Below, piece by piece: positions 1-8,367 of a DNA stretch of 64,000 bases (position 1 is its first letter; every line of letters begins with the position of its first letter). A model generated the notes under the pieces. That model did not search any database and was not told the origin of the DNA. It saw nothing but the letters and a program-made list of their open reading frames with translations. This DNA comes from DATLNM01 sp035536775 (GTDB lineage: Bacteria; Actinomycetota; CADDZG01; WHSQ01): NCBI GenBank assembly GCA_035536775.1, contig DATLNM010000052.1, forward strand, positions 15,176-79,175. Direction: 5' to 3'. A program made the translations under genes and the position numbers.

Positions 1-633
1 GTCCGCCGGCACTACCACGGGAACATCAAGATCGGACTCGAGGATCGTCACTCCGTCCGCGGTCGCTCCGCGCGGCAGAGAAAACCCGAGCGACTGGCTC
101 CCTCCGCGACCGATGTAGGCATGGTCGCTGAGGTTTATGAACGTCACGGATTCGATTACGCCTATCCCTCCATCCCCCTGGAGAAGGAAGAGGTCGTTGC
201 GCTTTACCTCGATGACCGAGGGATCGGTCGTCGTCGGCCATACCTTCAGCGTGGATTCGATCACCGGCTTGCGTTTCGTGTCGGCGGGAAGCGATACCGG
301 ACTTCCCGCGAACACACCACCATCGAAGCGCGCATCGAGTGCGTAGAACGACTCACCGGTAGGCAGGTCGTCGAATCGGTAGTGCCCGTCACGCCCGGTC
401 GTTATCTCCGCCACCGTGCGGGCTCCCTCGTCCGGCCCGGCCGTCGATAGCGTTACTACGACCCCACGCTGCGACCGGCCTGTCACTGCGTTGATGACGC
501 GTCCCTCGATCGTTCCGGCCGGCGCCGCCACCGCTCGATGTCTGGCGGTCCCCGGGATGACCACCCCGATGATCGTTACGACGATCAGAGCTCTGACGGC
601 GGCGAGCCTCAAGGGGCCGAGCACGTCGGGCAT
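1..633 (-). CDS. Secreted protein with carboxypeptidase-regulatory-like domain (partial, runs off left edge)
   Basis: An open frame runs from ATG at 633 to the left edge, giving 211 codons without a stop. The N-terminus has a hydrophobic stretch (about residues 9-28, LAAVRALIVVTIIGVVIPG) that looks like a signal peptide or anchor. Residues about 38-100 (GTIEGRVINAVTG, then DGHYRFDDLPTG) match the pattern of carboxypeptidase-regulatory-like beta-sandwich domains. The start overlaps the ccmH stop by 25 bases, so it is probably translated with the Ccm genes; a role in cytochrome c maturation is only suggested by position. The C-terminal part is missing, so the full function cannot be judged. Confidence 0.75.
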   Translation of the reverse strand, partial: MPDVLGPLRLAAVRALIVVTIIGVVIPGTARHRAVAAPAGTIEGRVINAVTGRSQRGVVVTLSTAGPDEGARTVAEITTGRDGHYRFDDLPTGESFYALDARFDGGVFAGSPVSLPADTKRKPVIESTLKVWPTTTDPSVIEVKRNDLFLLQGDGGIGVIESVTFINLSDHAYIGRGGSQSLGFSLPRGATADGVTILESDLDVPVVVPAD

Positions 634-1397
634 GTCCCGTCGGCGCGTTTCACATCGCCACACGTCTCGCACACCATGGTCGCCCGGATCTCTGCGATCT
701 CGGCCTCCAGCTGCTCGTCGAGTGCGCGCCCGCTCGGTCCACCTTCGGCCCCGCCGATGTTCTGAGGGATCCGGAGGCTCTCGAGGCGCTTCAGGGCCCT
801 GAGTGCTTCTGCCTCATAGCGGACGCGGAGCCCTTCCAGGTCGGCGGCGCTGAGCTTCCCCGTGGTGAGGTCGTCCTCGAGCTCCATGATGGCTTCGAGC
901 GCCCGGCGCTTCGTAGGGTCCATCAGCGGACGCCGTTCGTCGCGCAGCATCGCAACTTCTCGCGCGACCTGCTCCCGCTCGGCGGGTGAGATCGGCTCCT
1001 CACCCTCGGGGATGCGTGACCTCGACAGTCGCCGCGCCGCGAATAGGACTACGCCGATCCCCGCGATCACGAAGATGAGCGGGACCATCCACGCGAGAAG
1101 CCCGAAGCTTGTGGATTCGGGAACCGCACGGATCCCCGGTCCGTACTCGCGCTCGAGCTCGGCGATGATCTCGCTTTCCGATGCGCCTGCGGATGCCATC
1201 TCGACGATCCTGTCCCTGAGGTCGGCGGCTGCATCCGATGGGCAGTCGTGCAGCGTCAATCCGGGGCAGAACGGGGACATGATCTCTTGCGCCACGCGCG
1301 TGGCAACGTCTTGCGGATCGGTAGACGCCGCGTCGACCGGAGCGGTCCCAAGGACGACCCCGGCGAGAGCGAGCACGAGAACCAGACGCGCCTTCAT
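609..1397 (-). CDS. ccmH: CcmH-like cytochrome c maturation protein with C-terminal zinc-ribbon-like Cys pairs
   Basis: 262 residues from ATG 1397, which overlaps the ccmF stop by 4 bases. A signal peptide (MKARLVLVLALAGVVLG) is followed by a CcmH-type helical domain. Instead of the usual LRCxxC heme-lyase motif it has FCPGLTLHDC (Cys44 and Cys52), a form I associate with Gram-positive CcmH proteins. The following helix (DRIVEMASAGASESEIIAEL) and YGPGIRAVP fit the family. A membrane segment lies near residues 90-112. The C-terminal half holds a charged coiled-coil-like region and ends with two CxxC pairs (Cys243/246 and Cys256/259) that look like a small zinc ribbon. In CcmH, the paired cysteines keep apocytochrome CxxCH thiols reduced for heme attachment. 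Confidence 0.8.
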   Translation of the reverse strand: MKARLVLVLALAGVVLGTAPVDAASTDPQDVATRVAQEIMSPFCPGLTLHDCPSDAAADLRDRIVEMASAGASESEIIAELEREYGPGIRAVPESTSFGLLAWMVPLIFVIAGIGVVLFAARRLSRSRIPEGEEPISPAEREQVAREVAMLRDERRPLMDPTKRRALEAIMELEDDLTTGKLSAADLEGLRVRYEAEALRALKRLESLRIPQNIGGAEGGPSGRALDEQLEAEIAEIRATMVCETCGDVKRADGTCPTCSAP

Positions 1398-3385
1398 GTA
1401 CGGATCGGCACCGGACGCGCCGCGGGCGCTGCGACAGTGACCTCGACGGGAGCGCGACGCTCGGCCGTGAAGATGAATGCCATGCCTCCGACCATCACGG
1501 ATGCCCCGACCCATATCCACCACGTCAGGGGATTGATGAACGCGCGCACTGCCGCGGTCCCGTCACGATCGAAAGATGTGACGACGACGTAGAGATCCTC
1601 GATCGGGGTCGAATCGATGGCGACCTCCGATTGCCACTGGCGCTGTGCGCGATGGAAGTTGCGCTGTGGGACGAGCACTCCGCGTGAGTCTCCCTTTCGC
1701 TCTACCTCCAAGTGCAGCGCGATGCGCTCCTTCTCCGGGGTCGACGTCCGCTCGAGCTCCGCGTAGGTGAGCGTGTAGTCCCCTATCGCCATGGATGCTC
1801 CTGGGTCGAGGAGCACCTGTCGTTCCGACCGGAAAGCGGAACCGGCGAAGCCGATGACGATCAGGACGACGCCGAGGTGCACGACGTATCCGCCGTACCG
1901 GCGCCGGTTCCTTCCGACGGTGCGCGCGAAACGTGCCGCGCCCGTCGCCGCCTTGTCACCGATCCGCGCGGCGCGCCCGAACTCCGAGATGACGGCAACG
2001 GCAGTGAACATGCACAGAGAGAACGCGAGGAGCGCGCCCGCGCTGCGGACACCGGCTGCCGCGAGACCAACGGAAGTGAGGACTCCTGCCGCAAGTGGGA
2101 CGCGAACGACGCGCCAGAACGCCCCTCTGCTCATGCGGCGCCACGAGATCAAGGGTCCGATCCCTGTAAGTCCGATGAGAGCGAGTCCGAGTGGCACGAA
2201 CACCGAGTTGAAGAACGGCGGCCCCACCGACAACCGGGTGCCGGTGACGAGCTCGGCGACGATCGGATAGATCGTTCCCCACAGGACCGTCAGTGCGGCC
2301 GCGACGAACAGAAAGTTGTTGATCAGGAACATCGACTCGCGCGACATGAGTGAGTCGAATCGGTTCTCGCTCCGGAGGGGTCCCAGTCGCAGCGCGATCA
2401 TCACGAGCCCACCGATCAGCATCGCAGCGAGGAACGGGAGGAACCACCGTCCGATCGGGCCTTCGGTGAACGTGTGGACGCTCGAGAGGATGCCCGAGCG
2501 CGTCAGGAAGGTTCCGAACACCGCCAAGCCATAGGTCATCAGGATCAGCGTCACGTTCCACAGCTTGAACATCCGACGTTTCTCCTGGATCACGACGGAG
2601 TGCAGGAACGCCGTCGCGGTCAACCACGGCATGAACGATGCGTTCTCGACCGGATCCCATGCCCAGTAACCACCCCAGCCGAGCTCCGTGTACGCCCATG
2701 CGCCACCGAGGACGATCCCGACCGACAGCGCGCTCCACGCGAATAGCGTCCATCGCCGCGTCGAGCGGAACCATTCGTCTGTGAGATGCCCGGACCACAG
2801 GGCTGCCATCGCAAACGCGAACGGCACCGAGAAACCCACGAACCCCGCGTACAGGAGTGGCGGGTGGATCAGCATCCCAGGCGACTGCAGCAGCGGGTTG
2901 AGGCCGCGACCGTCGCTCGGGACGTCCGCAAGCGTGGTGAATGGATCGGCCGGCCATACGAGGAGGATCAGGAAGAAGACGGCGATCCCGCCCAACACCG
3001 ATGTGGCCCGTGCCGCAAGGAGGGAATCGCGCCGTCTCGCCCCTCGGATCGCGATCGCGGAGAAGCCGGTCAGCATCACGGTCCAAAGGAGCAGCGATCC
3101 CTCCATGCCTCCCCAGAGTGCTCCGTAGAGATAGGGGCCCGACAGGGATCGCGAGGAGTAGCTAGTCACGTACTCGTAGGCGAAGTTGTGTGTCCCGAGC
3201 GCTATGAGTAGCGCGATCGCCGCACCCGCCACCATTGCGGCGGCGGCGTAGAGCGCTCGAGCCCCGAGGTGCGCGCCGCCAGGCCTCTTGGTGACCGCCC
3301 CGAACGCGGACAGCAACGTGGCGCAGAAGGCGAAGCCCAACCCGCCGATCAGTAGCGGCCGGCCTAGCGCGGCGAGGGACGACAT
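1394..3385 (-). CDS. ccmF: Cytochrome c heme lyase subunit CcmF
   Basis: 663 residues, polytopic membrane protein. The start at ATG 3385 (MSSLAALGRPLLIGG) is chosen because the upstream in-frame extension is Arg/Ser-rich and overlaps ccmE. The tryptophan-rich WWD heme-binding segment is present as WGGYWAWDPVENASF, preceded by FAWSALSVGIVLGGAWAY, and the C-terminal segment has a TM before a periplasmic domain (GASMAIGDYTLTYAEL). Length agrees with the family. CcmF takes heme from CcmE and, with CcmH, ligates it to apocytochrome c outside the membrane. It lies between ccmE and ccmH in one transcription unit. The likely client in this window is the CVNCH heme domain of CtaC. Confidence 0.95.
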   Translation of the reverse strand: MSSLAALGRPLLIGGLGFAFCATLLSAFGAVTKRPGGAHLGARALYAAAAMVAGAAIALLIALGTHNFAYEYVTSYSSRSLSGPYLYGALWGGMEGSLLLWTVMLTGFSAIAIRGARRRDSLLAARATSVLGGIAVFFLILLVWPADPFTTLADVPSDGRGLNPLLQSPGMLIHPPLLYAGFVGFSVPFAFAMAALWSGHLTDEWFRSTRRWTLFAWSALSVGIVLGGAWAYTELGWGGYWAWDPVENASFMPWLTATAFLHSVVIQEKRRMFKLWNVTLILMTYGLAVFGTFLTRSGILSSVHTFTEGPIGRWFLPFLAAMLIGGLVMIALRLGPLRSENRFDSLMSRESMFLINNFLFVAAALTVLWGTIYPIVAELVTGTRLSVGPPFFNSVFVPLGLALIGLTGIGPLISWRRMSRGAFWRVVRVPLAAGVLTSVGLAAAGVRSAGALLAFSLCMFTAVAVISEFGRAARIGDKAATGAARFARTVGRNRRRYGGYVVHLGVVLIVIGFAGSAFRSERQVLLDPGASMAIGDYTLTYAELERTSTPEKERIALHLEVERKGDSRGVLVPQRNFHRAQRQWQSEVAIDSTPIEDLYVVVTSFDRDGTAAVRAFINPLTWWIWVGASVMVGGMAFIFTAERRAPVEVTVAAPAARPVPIRT

Positions 3386-3392
3386 CGAGTCG

Positions 3393-3812
3393 CTAGGTCT
3401 TCGCTTTGAACTTGGACGGGCACTTGGCGAGCACCTCCGAAGCGGTGAATGAGTCGCCGTCGAACGCGCCCCGCGCGACAACGTCCGAGCCGTTCTTCAG
3501 GGTGTCTGGCAGGGGCTGGTCGGTCGTGACCGTGACCACGGAGCGGCCGTCGGTGAGATCGAAGGTGGACGTCAATCCATCGCGCTCGATCGAGCCATCC
3601 ACCACTTTCCCGCTCACACGGAGATCGGTCGACGCTGGGGCAGCCCCCAGAGCGAGGACCTCCGACGTCGTGTAATAGAAGGAGGTCGAGCCGGGGCGAC
3701 CCATCGCCCAGCCCACCAATCCCACCAAGGTGAGGGCGATGACGGCGCCCCCGATGAGGAACTTCCTCCTGTTCGGCTGAGCCGGCGGAACGGCCATCGT
3801 GTTGTCGTCCAT
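3393..3812 (-). CDS. ccmE: Heme chaperone CcmE, Cys-type variant
   Basis: 139 residues from ATG 3812. One N-terminal membrane anchor (KFLIGGAVIALTLVGLVGWAMG) is followed by an OB-fold domain containing the family signature FYYTTSEVL and LRVSGKVVDGSI. In classical CcmE the heme is held covalently by a His in HxxxY near the C-terminus; here the equivalent segment is CPSKF at residues 131-135, so Cys replaces His and Phe replaces Tyr. CxxxY-type CcmE is known from archaea and some bacteria as a variant System I. The gene precedes ccmF by 7 bases. The role is to carry heme to CcmF. Confidence 0.9.
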   Translation of the reverse strand: MDDNTMAVPPAQPNRRKFLIGGAVIALTLVGLVGWAMGRPGSTSFYYTTSEVLALGAAPASTDLRVSGKVVDGSIERDGLTSTFDLTDGRSVVTVTTDQPLPDTLKNGSDVVARGAFDGDSFTASEVLAKCPSKFKAKT

Positions 3813-3825
3813 CGGACCGCCGAGC

Positions 3826-4446
3826 CTACCGTTCCGCGATGAGGGCCTCGATGTGCGCCCGCAGGTCCGCTTCGGAGATCGCACCGAGCACTGCGGTACC
3901 TGCAACGGGTGTTCCGGCCGGGCTGGGGTTGGCCTGATCCTGGAGCTTCCAGCTGGAGGTCACGAAGAGAGTCTGAGGCAAACCGATGAAACCAAGCTCG
4001 TTGAACAGGTCGGAGCCCGTGTCCCGTAGCAACGGATACGTGAGGTCGAACTCCTCCACGAACGCGCGCGCTTCAGGTTCGGTGTCCCGGGTGTTTATCC
4101 CGACCACGGTGATCTCGCCGGCGTAGTCCTGCGATACCGCTTCTAGGAGCTCGGCCTCTTCGCGACACGGAGGGCACCACGACGCCCAGAAGCTCAACAC
4201 GACGGGTTTGCCGCGGAGCTCGTCACTGGACAACGTCCCATTGCCCGACAAGAACGGGAGCTCGAACTCCGGCGCCTCGCCGCTGGCCCCTGGGGAGCCG
4301 GGCGCCGGCCGGAGCGCGGCGTATCCGATGACCGTCGCGATAAGGCCTACTAGGACTGCGGCGAGGAAGCGCCGCAAAGTGCCGTCGGAACGTTCCTCTT
4401 CGAGCTCGTTCTCGGGGACCACGTTGCGCAGGCTACTTGCACGCAT
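3826..4446 (-). CDS. Membrane-anchored TlpA/CcmG-type thioredoxin
   Basis: 206 residues from ATG 4446. One N-terminal TM (FLAAVLVGLIATVIGYAAL) and an extracytoplasmic thioredoxin fold with the active site WCPPC, preceded by PVVLSFWAS, and the cis-proline region GLPQTLFV. It is the first gene of the minus-strand Ccm operon, so it is probably the CcmG/ResA-like reductant for apocytochrome c thiols. An insertion (SWKLQDQANPSPAGTPVAG) sits after the cis-Pro strand. The start is uncertain: a GTG about ten codons in (VVPENELEEER) would leave more room for a promoter, because only 23 bases separate ATG 4446 from the divergent ctaC. Confidence 0.88.
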   Translation of the reverse strand: MRASSLRNVVPENELEEERSDGTLRRFLAAVLVGLIATVIGYAALRPAPGSPGASGEAPEFELPFLSGNGTLSSDELRGKPVVLSFWASWCPPCREEAELLEAVSQDYAGEITVVGINTRDTEPEARAFVEEFDLTYPLLRDTGSDLFNELGFIGLPQTLFVTSSWKLQDQANPSPAGTPVAGTAVLGAISEADLRAHIEALIAER

Positions 4447-4469
4447 TCATATATATTGCGGACGCTCAC
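4447..4469. promoter_or_regulatory. Divergent promoter region between the Ccm and cta operons
   Basis: The 23 bases between the two starts contain TATATT (4452-4457, plus strand), a good -10 candidate for ctaC that would give a leader of about 6 bases. The AT-rich core ATATATAT stands out from GC-rich surroundings and could serve the other strand too if the CcmG start lies further in. Confidence 0.45.
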
Positions 4470-5486
4470 ATGGACAGGACGAGAGCTCGCCCGCCCCGAG
4501 ACTTGCGCCCCCTGGTCATCCTGCTTGTGGCCTTGTGCGCCGTGGCGCTCGCCGGTTGTGAGAGCAGCGCCCCCCAGGATTTCCTCAATCACCCCGAGGG
4601 ACCCATCGCTCGCAAGCAGGACGGGCTGTGGGACCTTGTCTTTGCCGTCGCGGTAGCGATCTTCGTGATCGTCGAGAGCCTTCTCGTCTATACGGTCGTT
4701 CGCTTCAGGCAGAAGCCCGGCAGGCAGGCGGCGCAGTTCCACGGCAACACCAAGGTCGAGATCATCCTCACCCTGGTCCCGTCATTGATCCTGGCCGCCA
4801 TCGCGGTGCCGACGGTGAAGACGATCTTCGAGCTTGCCGAGGAGCCTCCCGGTGCGATGCAGGTCACCGTGACCGCGCGGCAGTTCTGGTGGGAGTACCG
4901 GTACGAGGACCAGCAGGTTGTCACCGCGAACGAGTTACACATCCCCGTCGATACGCCGATCCGACTTCGACTCGAAGGGGCCGATGTCATCCACAGCTTC
5001 TGGGTCCCGCGCCTCGCGGGCAAGCAGGACGTCGTGCCGGGACGCATCAACTTCCTGACTATCGAAGCCGACGATCCGGGCGAGTACCTCGGTCAGTGCA
5101 CGGAGTTCTGCGGCGCATCGCACGCCAATATGCGCTTGAGGGTTTACGCCCACGAGCAGAAGGACTTCGATCGCTGGCTCGCCGACCAGCAGAAGCCGGC
5201 CGATGTCGATCTCGCGTCACGCGGGGCCGATCTGTTCATGAACGGAACGTGCGTGAACTGTCACGCGATCGGCGGCACCGATGCCGCGGCGCGCACGGGT
5301 CCCGACCTTACTCACTTCGCGAGCCGGAACACGTTCGCCGGCGCCATGTTCGACACCAACCGAGAGAACCTCGTGTCATGGTTGGCCGATCCGCCCGCGA
5401 TGAAACCAGGGTCGTTGATGCCCGACTACGGTCTATCGAACGAGGAGATCGACGCGCTTGTCGAGTTCCTCTTGAGTCTCGAGTGA
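4470..5486 (+). CDS. ctaC: Cytochrome c oxidase subunit II fused to cytochrome c (caa3 type)
   Basis: 338 residues from ATG 4470; a longer form from 4437 is less likely because it would precede the signal sequence. It is a lipoprotein precursor: lipobox LAGC with Cys30. Two TM helices follow (LVFAVAVAIFVIVESLLVY and a second near VEIILTLVPSLILAAIAVP). The CuA site is complete: His in VIHSFWVP, then GQCTEFCGASHANM. A cytochrome c domain follows with CVNCH (around residue 260) and an axial Met in GSLMPDYG. The protein receives electrons through its own heme c and passes them via CuA to subunit I. First gene of the oxidase operon. Confidence 0.96.
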   Translation: MDRTRARPPRDLRPLVILLVALCAVALAGCESSAPQDFLNHPEGPIARKQDGLWDLVFAVAVAIFVIVESLLVYTVVRFRQKPGRQAAQFHGNTKVEIILTLVPSLILAAIAVPTVKTIFELAEEPPGAMQVTVTARQFWWEYRYEDQQVVTANELHIPVDTPIRLRLEGADVIHSFWVPRLAGKQDVVPGRINFLTIEADDPGEYLGQCTEFCGASHANMRLRVYAHEQKDFDRWLADQQKPADVDLASRGADLFMNGTCVNCHAIGGTDAAARTGPDLTHFASRNTFAGAMFDTNRENLVSWLADPPAMKPGSLMPDYGLSNEEIDALVEFLLSLE

Positions 5487-5520
5487 TGATCCTGATGCTG
5501 CCGATCGAGGGGATGTAGAT

Positions 5521-7386
5521 ATGGCAACCGCAGCGCTGCCGCGACGGCGAGGGCTCCTGGCGCGTCCGACGGCCAAGACCGGCGTGTGGGGATGGATAAC
5601 GACGGTCGACCACAAGAAGATCGGGATCCTCTACGGCGTCACGGCCTTCATCTTCTTCATCCTCGGAGGACTCGAGGCGGTCGTCGTTCGTCTACAACTG
5701 GCGCGTCCGGACTCCACCGTGCTCGACGCCGAGATGTACAACCAGTTCTTCACCATGCACGGCCTGACGATGATCTTCCTCGTCATCATGCCGATGGGTG
5801 TCGCGCTGATGAACTACTTCATCCCGATCATGATCGGCGCGCGTGACGTAGCGTTCCCGAGGCTCAACGCGTTCAGCTATTGGGTGTTCGTCGCCGGTGG
5901 GATCTTCCTCTACTCGAGCTTCTTCCTCGGGGGGGCGCCGAGTGGAGGGTGGTTCGGTTACGCCCCACTGAGCCGCCAGCTTCCCGGTAACGGGATGGAT
6001 TACTACTCGATCGGATTGCAGATCCTCGGTATCGCGTCTTTGGCCGGTGCCATCAACTTCGTAGTCACGATCCTCAACATGCGCGCGCCCGGTATGAGCT
6101 TTATGAAGATGCCGGTGTTCATCTGGATGTCGCTGGTCACCTCGTTCCTGCTGGTCTTCGCTATGCCCGTCATCGCGGTCGCGCTGTTCCAGCTGATGTT
6201 CGATCGCGTCTACGAGGCGAACTTCTTCAATCCGGCCGCGGGTGGCGACCCGCTGCTGTGGCAGCACCTCTTCTGGGTCTTCGGCCACCCAGAGGTCTAC
6301 ATCCTCATCCTTCCGGCCATGGGCATCGTGTCGGAGGTGCTCCCGACGTTCAGCCGTAAGCCGATCTTCGGTTACGCCGCGATCGTCTTCGCCGGCATCG
6401 CCATCGGTTTCATGGGTTGGGGGGTATGGGCCCACCACATGTTCGTGGCAGGGCTCGGTCCGGTCGCCAACGCGGCGTTCGCGATCTCGACGATGTTCAT
6501 TGCGGTACCAACGGGAGTGAAGATCTTCAACTGGGTGGGAACGATGTGGAAGGGCTCCCTGCGAATCACCGCGCCTTTCTTGTTCGCTGTCGGATTCGTG
6601 GCGATGTTCGTCATCGGTGGGTTGTCGGGCGTGACCCACGCGATCGTTCCAAGCGACACCCAGCAGACCGATACGTATTACATCGTCGCCCATTTCCACT
6701 ACGTGCTGTTCGGCGGAGCGATCTTCGGGATCTTCTCTGGTCTCTACTACTGGTGGCCAAAGATCTTCGGATGGACTCTTTCCGAAGGGATCGGGAAGCT
6801 GCACTTCTGGCTGATGTTCATCGGTTTCAACCTCGCGTTCGGCCCGATGCACATCCTCGGATTACAAGGCATGCCGCGCCGCATCTACACCTATCCCGAC
6901 GGCATGGGTTGGAACATCTGGAATCTCGTATCCACGGCAGGGGCGCTGGTCATCGCGCTCGCGACGCTCGTGTTCCTCGTGAATGTCGTTGTCTCGAAGG
7001 CACGCCGCCAGGAGGCGGGCGACGATCCCTGGGACGCAAGGACGCTGGAGTGGTCGATACCCTCGCCGCCACCTGAGTACAACTTCCTCGAGGTGCCCGA
7101 GGTCAAGCAGCGCGATGACTGGTGGCATCGCAAGTACGTCGAGACACCTCACGGTGCTCCGGCGCGTGTGTTCGCCGGCGGCGCCGACGGGGACCATGAC
7201 GACGACGGCCACGATATCCACCTGCCGTCCCCGTCTTACTTCCCGGCCCTCTCCGCGATCGGGCTGCCGGTGCTCGGCTGGGGGACGATCTACTACAACA
7301 CTCCGATGATGATCGCAGGCGGGCTGTGGACGCTCCTGGCTCTGTTCGGATGGGCGTTCGAACCTTCGGCGGAGGAGCATCACTGA
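5521..7386 (+). CDS. ctaD: Cytochrome c oxidase subunit I (aa3/caa3 type)
   Basis: 621 residues from ATG 5521. Twelve-helix heme-copper core with MHGLTMIF (heme a ligand), FGHPEVYILILP (CuB His, cross-linked Tyr and the Glu of the D-channel type A1 family), WAHHMF (CuB His pair) and HFHYVLFGG (heme ligands). After the core, a hydrophilic segment rich in acidic and His residues (DGDHDDDGHDIH) leads to two more predicted TM helices (residues about 570-610), a C-terminal extension seen in other actinobacterial and Gram-positive subunit I proteins. It reduces O2 to water and pumps protons. Its stop overlaps the ctaE start. Confidence 0.97.
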   Translation: MATAALPRRRGLLARPTAKTGVWGWITTVDHKKIGILYGVTAFIFFILGGLEAVVVRLQLARPDSTVLDAEMYNQFFTMHGLTMIFLVIMPMGVALMNYFIPIMIGARDVAFPRLNAFSYWVFVAGGIFLYSSFFLGGAPSGGWFGYAPLSRQLPGNGMDYYSIGLQILGIASLAGAINFVVTILNMRAPGMSFMKMPVFIWMSLVTSFLLVFAMPVIAVALFQLMFDRVYEANFFNPAAGGDPLLWQHLFWVFGHPEVYILILPAMGIVSEVLPTFSRKPIFGYAAIVFAGIAIGFMGWGVWAHHMFVAGLGPVANAAFAISTMFIAVPTGVKIFNWVGTMWKGSLRITAPFLFAVGFVAMFVIGGLSGVTHAIVPSDTQQTDTYYIVAHFHYVLFGGAIFGIFSGLYYWWPKIFGWTLSEGIGKLHFWLMFIGFNLAFGPMHILGLQGMPRRIYTYPDGMGWNIWNLVSTAGALVIALATLVFLVNVVVSKARRQEAGDDPWDARTLEWSIPSPPPEYNFLEVPEVKQRDDWWHRKYVETPHGAPARVFAGGADGDHDDDGHDIHLPSPSYFPALSAIGLPVLGWGTIYYNTPMMIAGGLWTLLALFGWAFEPSAEEHH

Positions 7387-7997
7387 TGGCGACGCATGAG
7401 GCCGCGGTGGCTGCGCCGCACGAACATCACACGAGCACTGGAATAGATAACGCGAAGCTCGCGATGTGGACGTTCCTCGGATCTGAATGCTTGTTCTTTG
7501 GCTCGTTCATCTCCACGTATCTGCTGTACCGCAACCGCGTTCACTCCGGCCCCACGCCGCACGAGATCTACGACATCCCGTACACGTCGGTCAGCTCGTT
7601 CGTACTCCTAATGTCCAGCTTGACGATGGTGCTCGCGCTGGCGGCCATCCAGCGCGGCGATCACCGGGCTGTGCGCTCGTGGTTGCTTGCTACCGCGATG
7701 CTCGGCACCGTCTTCATCGGCGGGCAGATCTACGAGTTCACGACGTTCGTCGAAGAGGGCCTGACGCTCACGACCAGCACCTTCGGCTCGGCGTTCTTCG
7801 TACTGACGGGCTTCCACGGCGCGCACGTGACCGTTGGGATCCTCATGCTGCTCACGCTCTACGGGATGTCTCTGTCGGGGCGGCTGACCGAGAAGGACAC
7901 TCGCCCTGTCGAGTACATCGGTCTCTACTGGCACTTCGTCGACATCGTCTGGATCATCATCTTCACCGTCATCTACCTCGTCCCCACGAATAGCTAG
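7386..7997 (+). CDS. ctaE: Cytochrome c oxidase subunit III
   Basis: 203 residues. ATG 7386 overlaps the ctaD TGA by one base, which argues for translational coupling and against the longer upstream form. Five TM helices, the short form lacking the first two helices of mitochondrial subunit III. Family motifs SECLFFGSFI, GFHGAHVTVG and YWHFVDIVWIIIFTVIYL are present; the WHFVD segment near the C-terminus is typical. It stabilises subunit I and proton uptake. The N-terminus is soluble and His-rich (HEHHTS). Confidence 0.95.
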   Translation: MATHEAAVAAPHEHHTSTGIDNAKLAMWTFLGSECLFFGSFISTYLLYRNRVHSGPTPHEIYDIPYTSVSSFVLLMSSLTMVLALAAIQRGDHRAVRSWLLATAMLGTVFIGGQIYEFTTFVEEGLTLTTSTFGSAFFVLTGFHGAHVTVGILMLLTLYGMSLSGRLTEKDTRPVEYIGLYWHFVDIVWIIIFTVIYLVPTNS

Positions 7998-8006
7998 GGA
8001 GCCGCG

Positions 8007-8360
8007 ATGCAAGAGATGACACCCGCCGGAGTCCACGAGGCGCACGACAGCCCCGAGGTGCACAACCACCCAGAGCCGCGCAGCTACGTCGCGGTCGCCA
8101 TCTTCCTGGCGGTGGTGACCGCCGCCGAGGTCGGCATCTACTACGTCAAGATGAGCGACGCGCTTTTGGTCACGGTGCTGCTCGTGATGGCGGCCGTGAA
8201 ATTCGCTTTCGTGGCCTCGTGGTTCATGCACCTGAGGTTCGACAACAGGGTCTTCAAGCGCCTCTTCGTGACGGGCATCGTGCTTGCCCTGATCGTGTTC
8301 GGCATCGTGTTGAGCACCTTCTTTGCCCGCGGCGGTCCCGCCCCCGGTTTCGGTAGCTGA
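8007..8360 (+). CDS. ctaF: Cytochrome c oxidase subunit IV (CtaF/COX4-prokaryotic family)
   Basis: 117 residues from ATG 8007, 9 bases after ctaE. Three TM helices (YVAVAIFLAVVTAAEVGIYYV; LLVTVLLVMAAVKFAFVASWFMHL; LFVTGIVLALIVFGIVLSTFF) with the family motif KFAFVASWFMHL. The N-terminal 30 residues are His/Glu-rich and cytoplasmic. This small subunit accompanies caa3 oxidases of Gram-positive bacteria. The position in the operon supports the assignment. Confidence 0.9.
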   Translation: MQEMTPAGVHEAHDSPEVHNHPEPRSYVAVAIFLAVVTAAEVGIYYVKMSDALLVTVLLVMAAVKFAFVASWFMHLRFDNRVFKRLFVTGIVLALIVFGIVLSTFFARGGPAPGFGS

Positions 8361-8367
8361 CCTAGCC

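Noticed and set aside
8323..8367. TTG start giving CtaG an extra 15 residues
   Set aside because: It would overlap ctaF by 38 bases, and the added residues (Pro/Ala/Val) do not look like the family N-terminus. GTG 8368 leaves the genes 7 bases apart.
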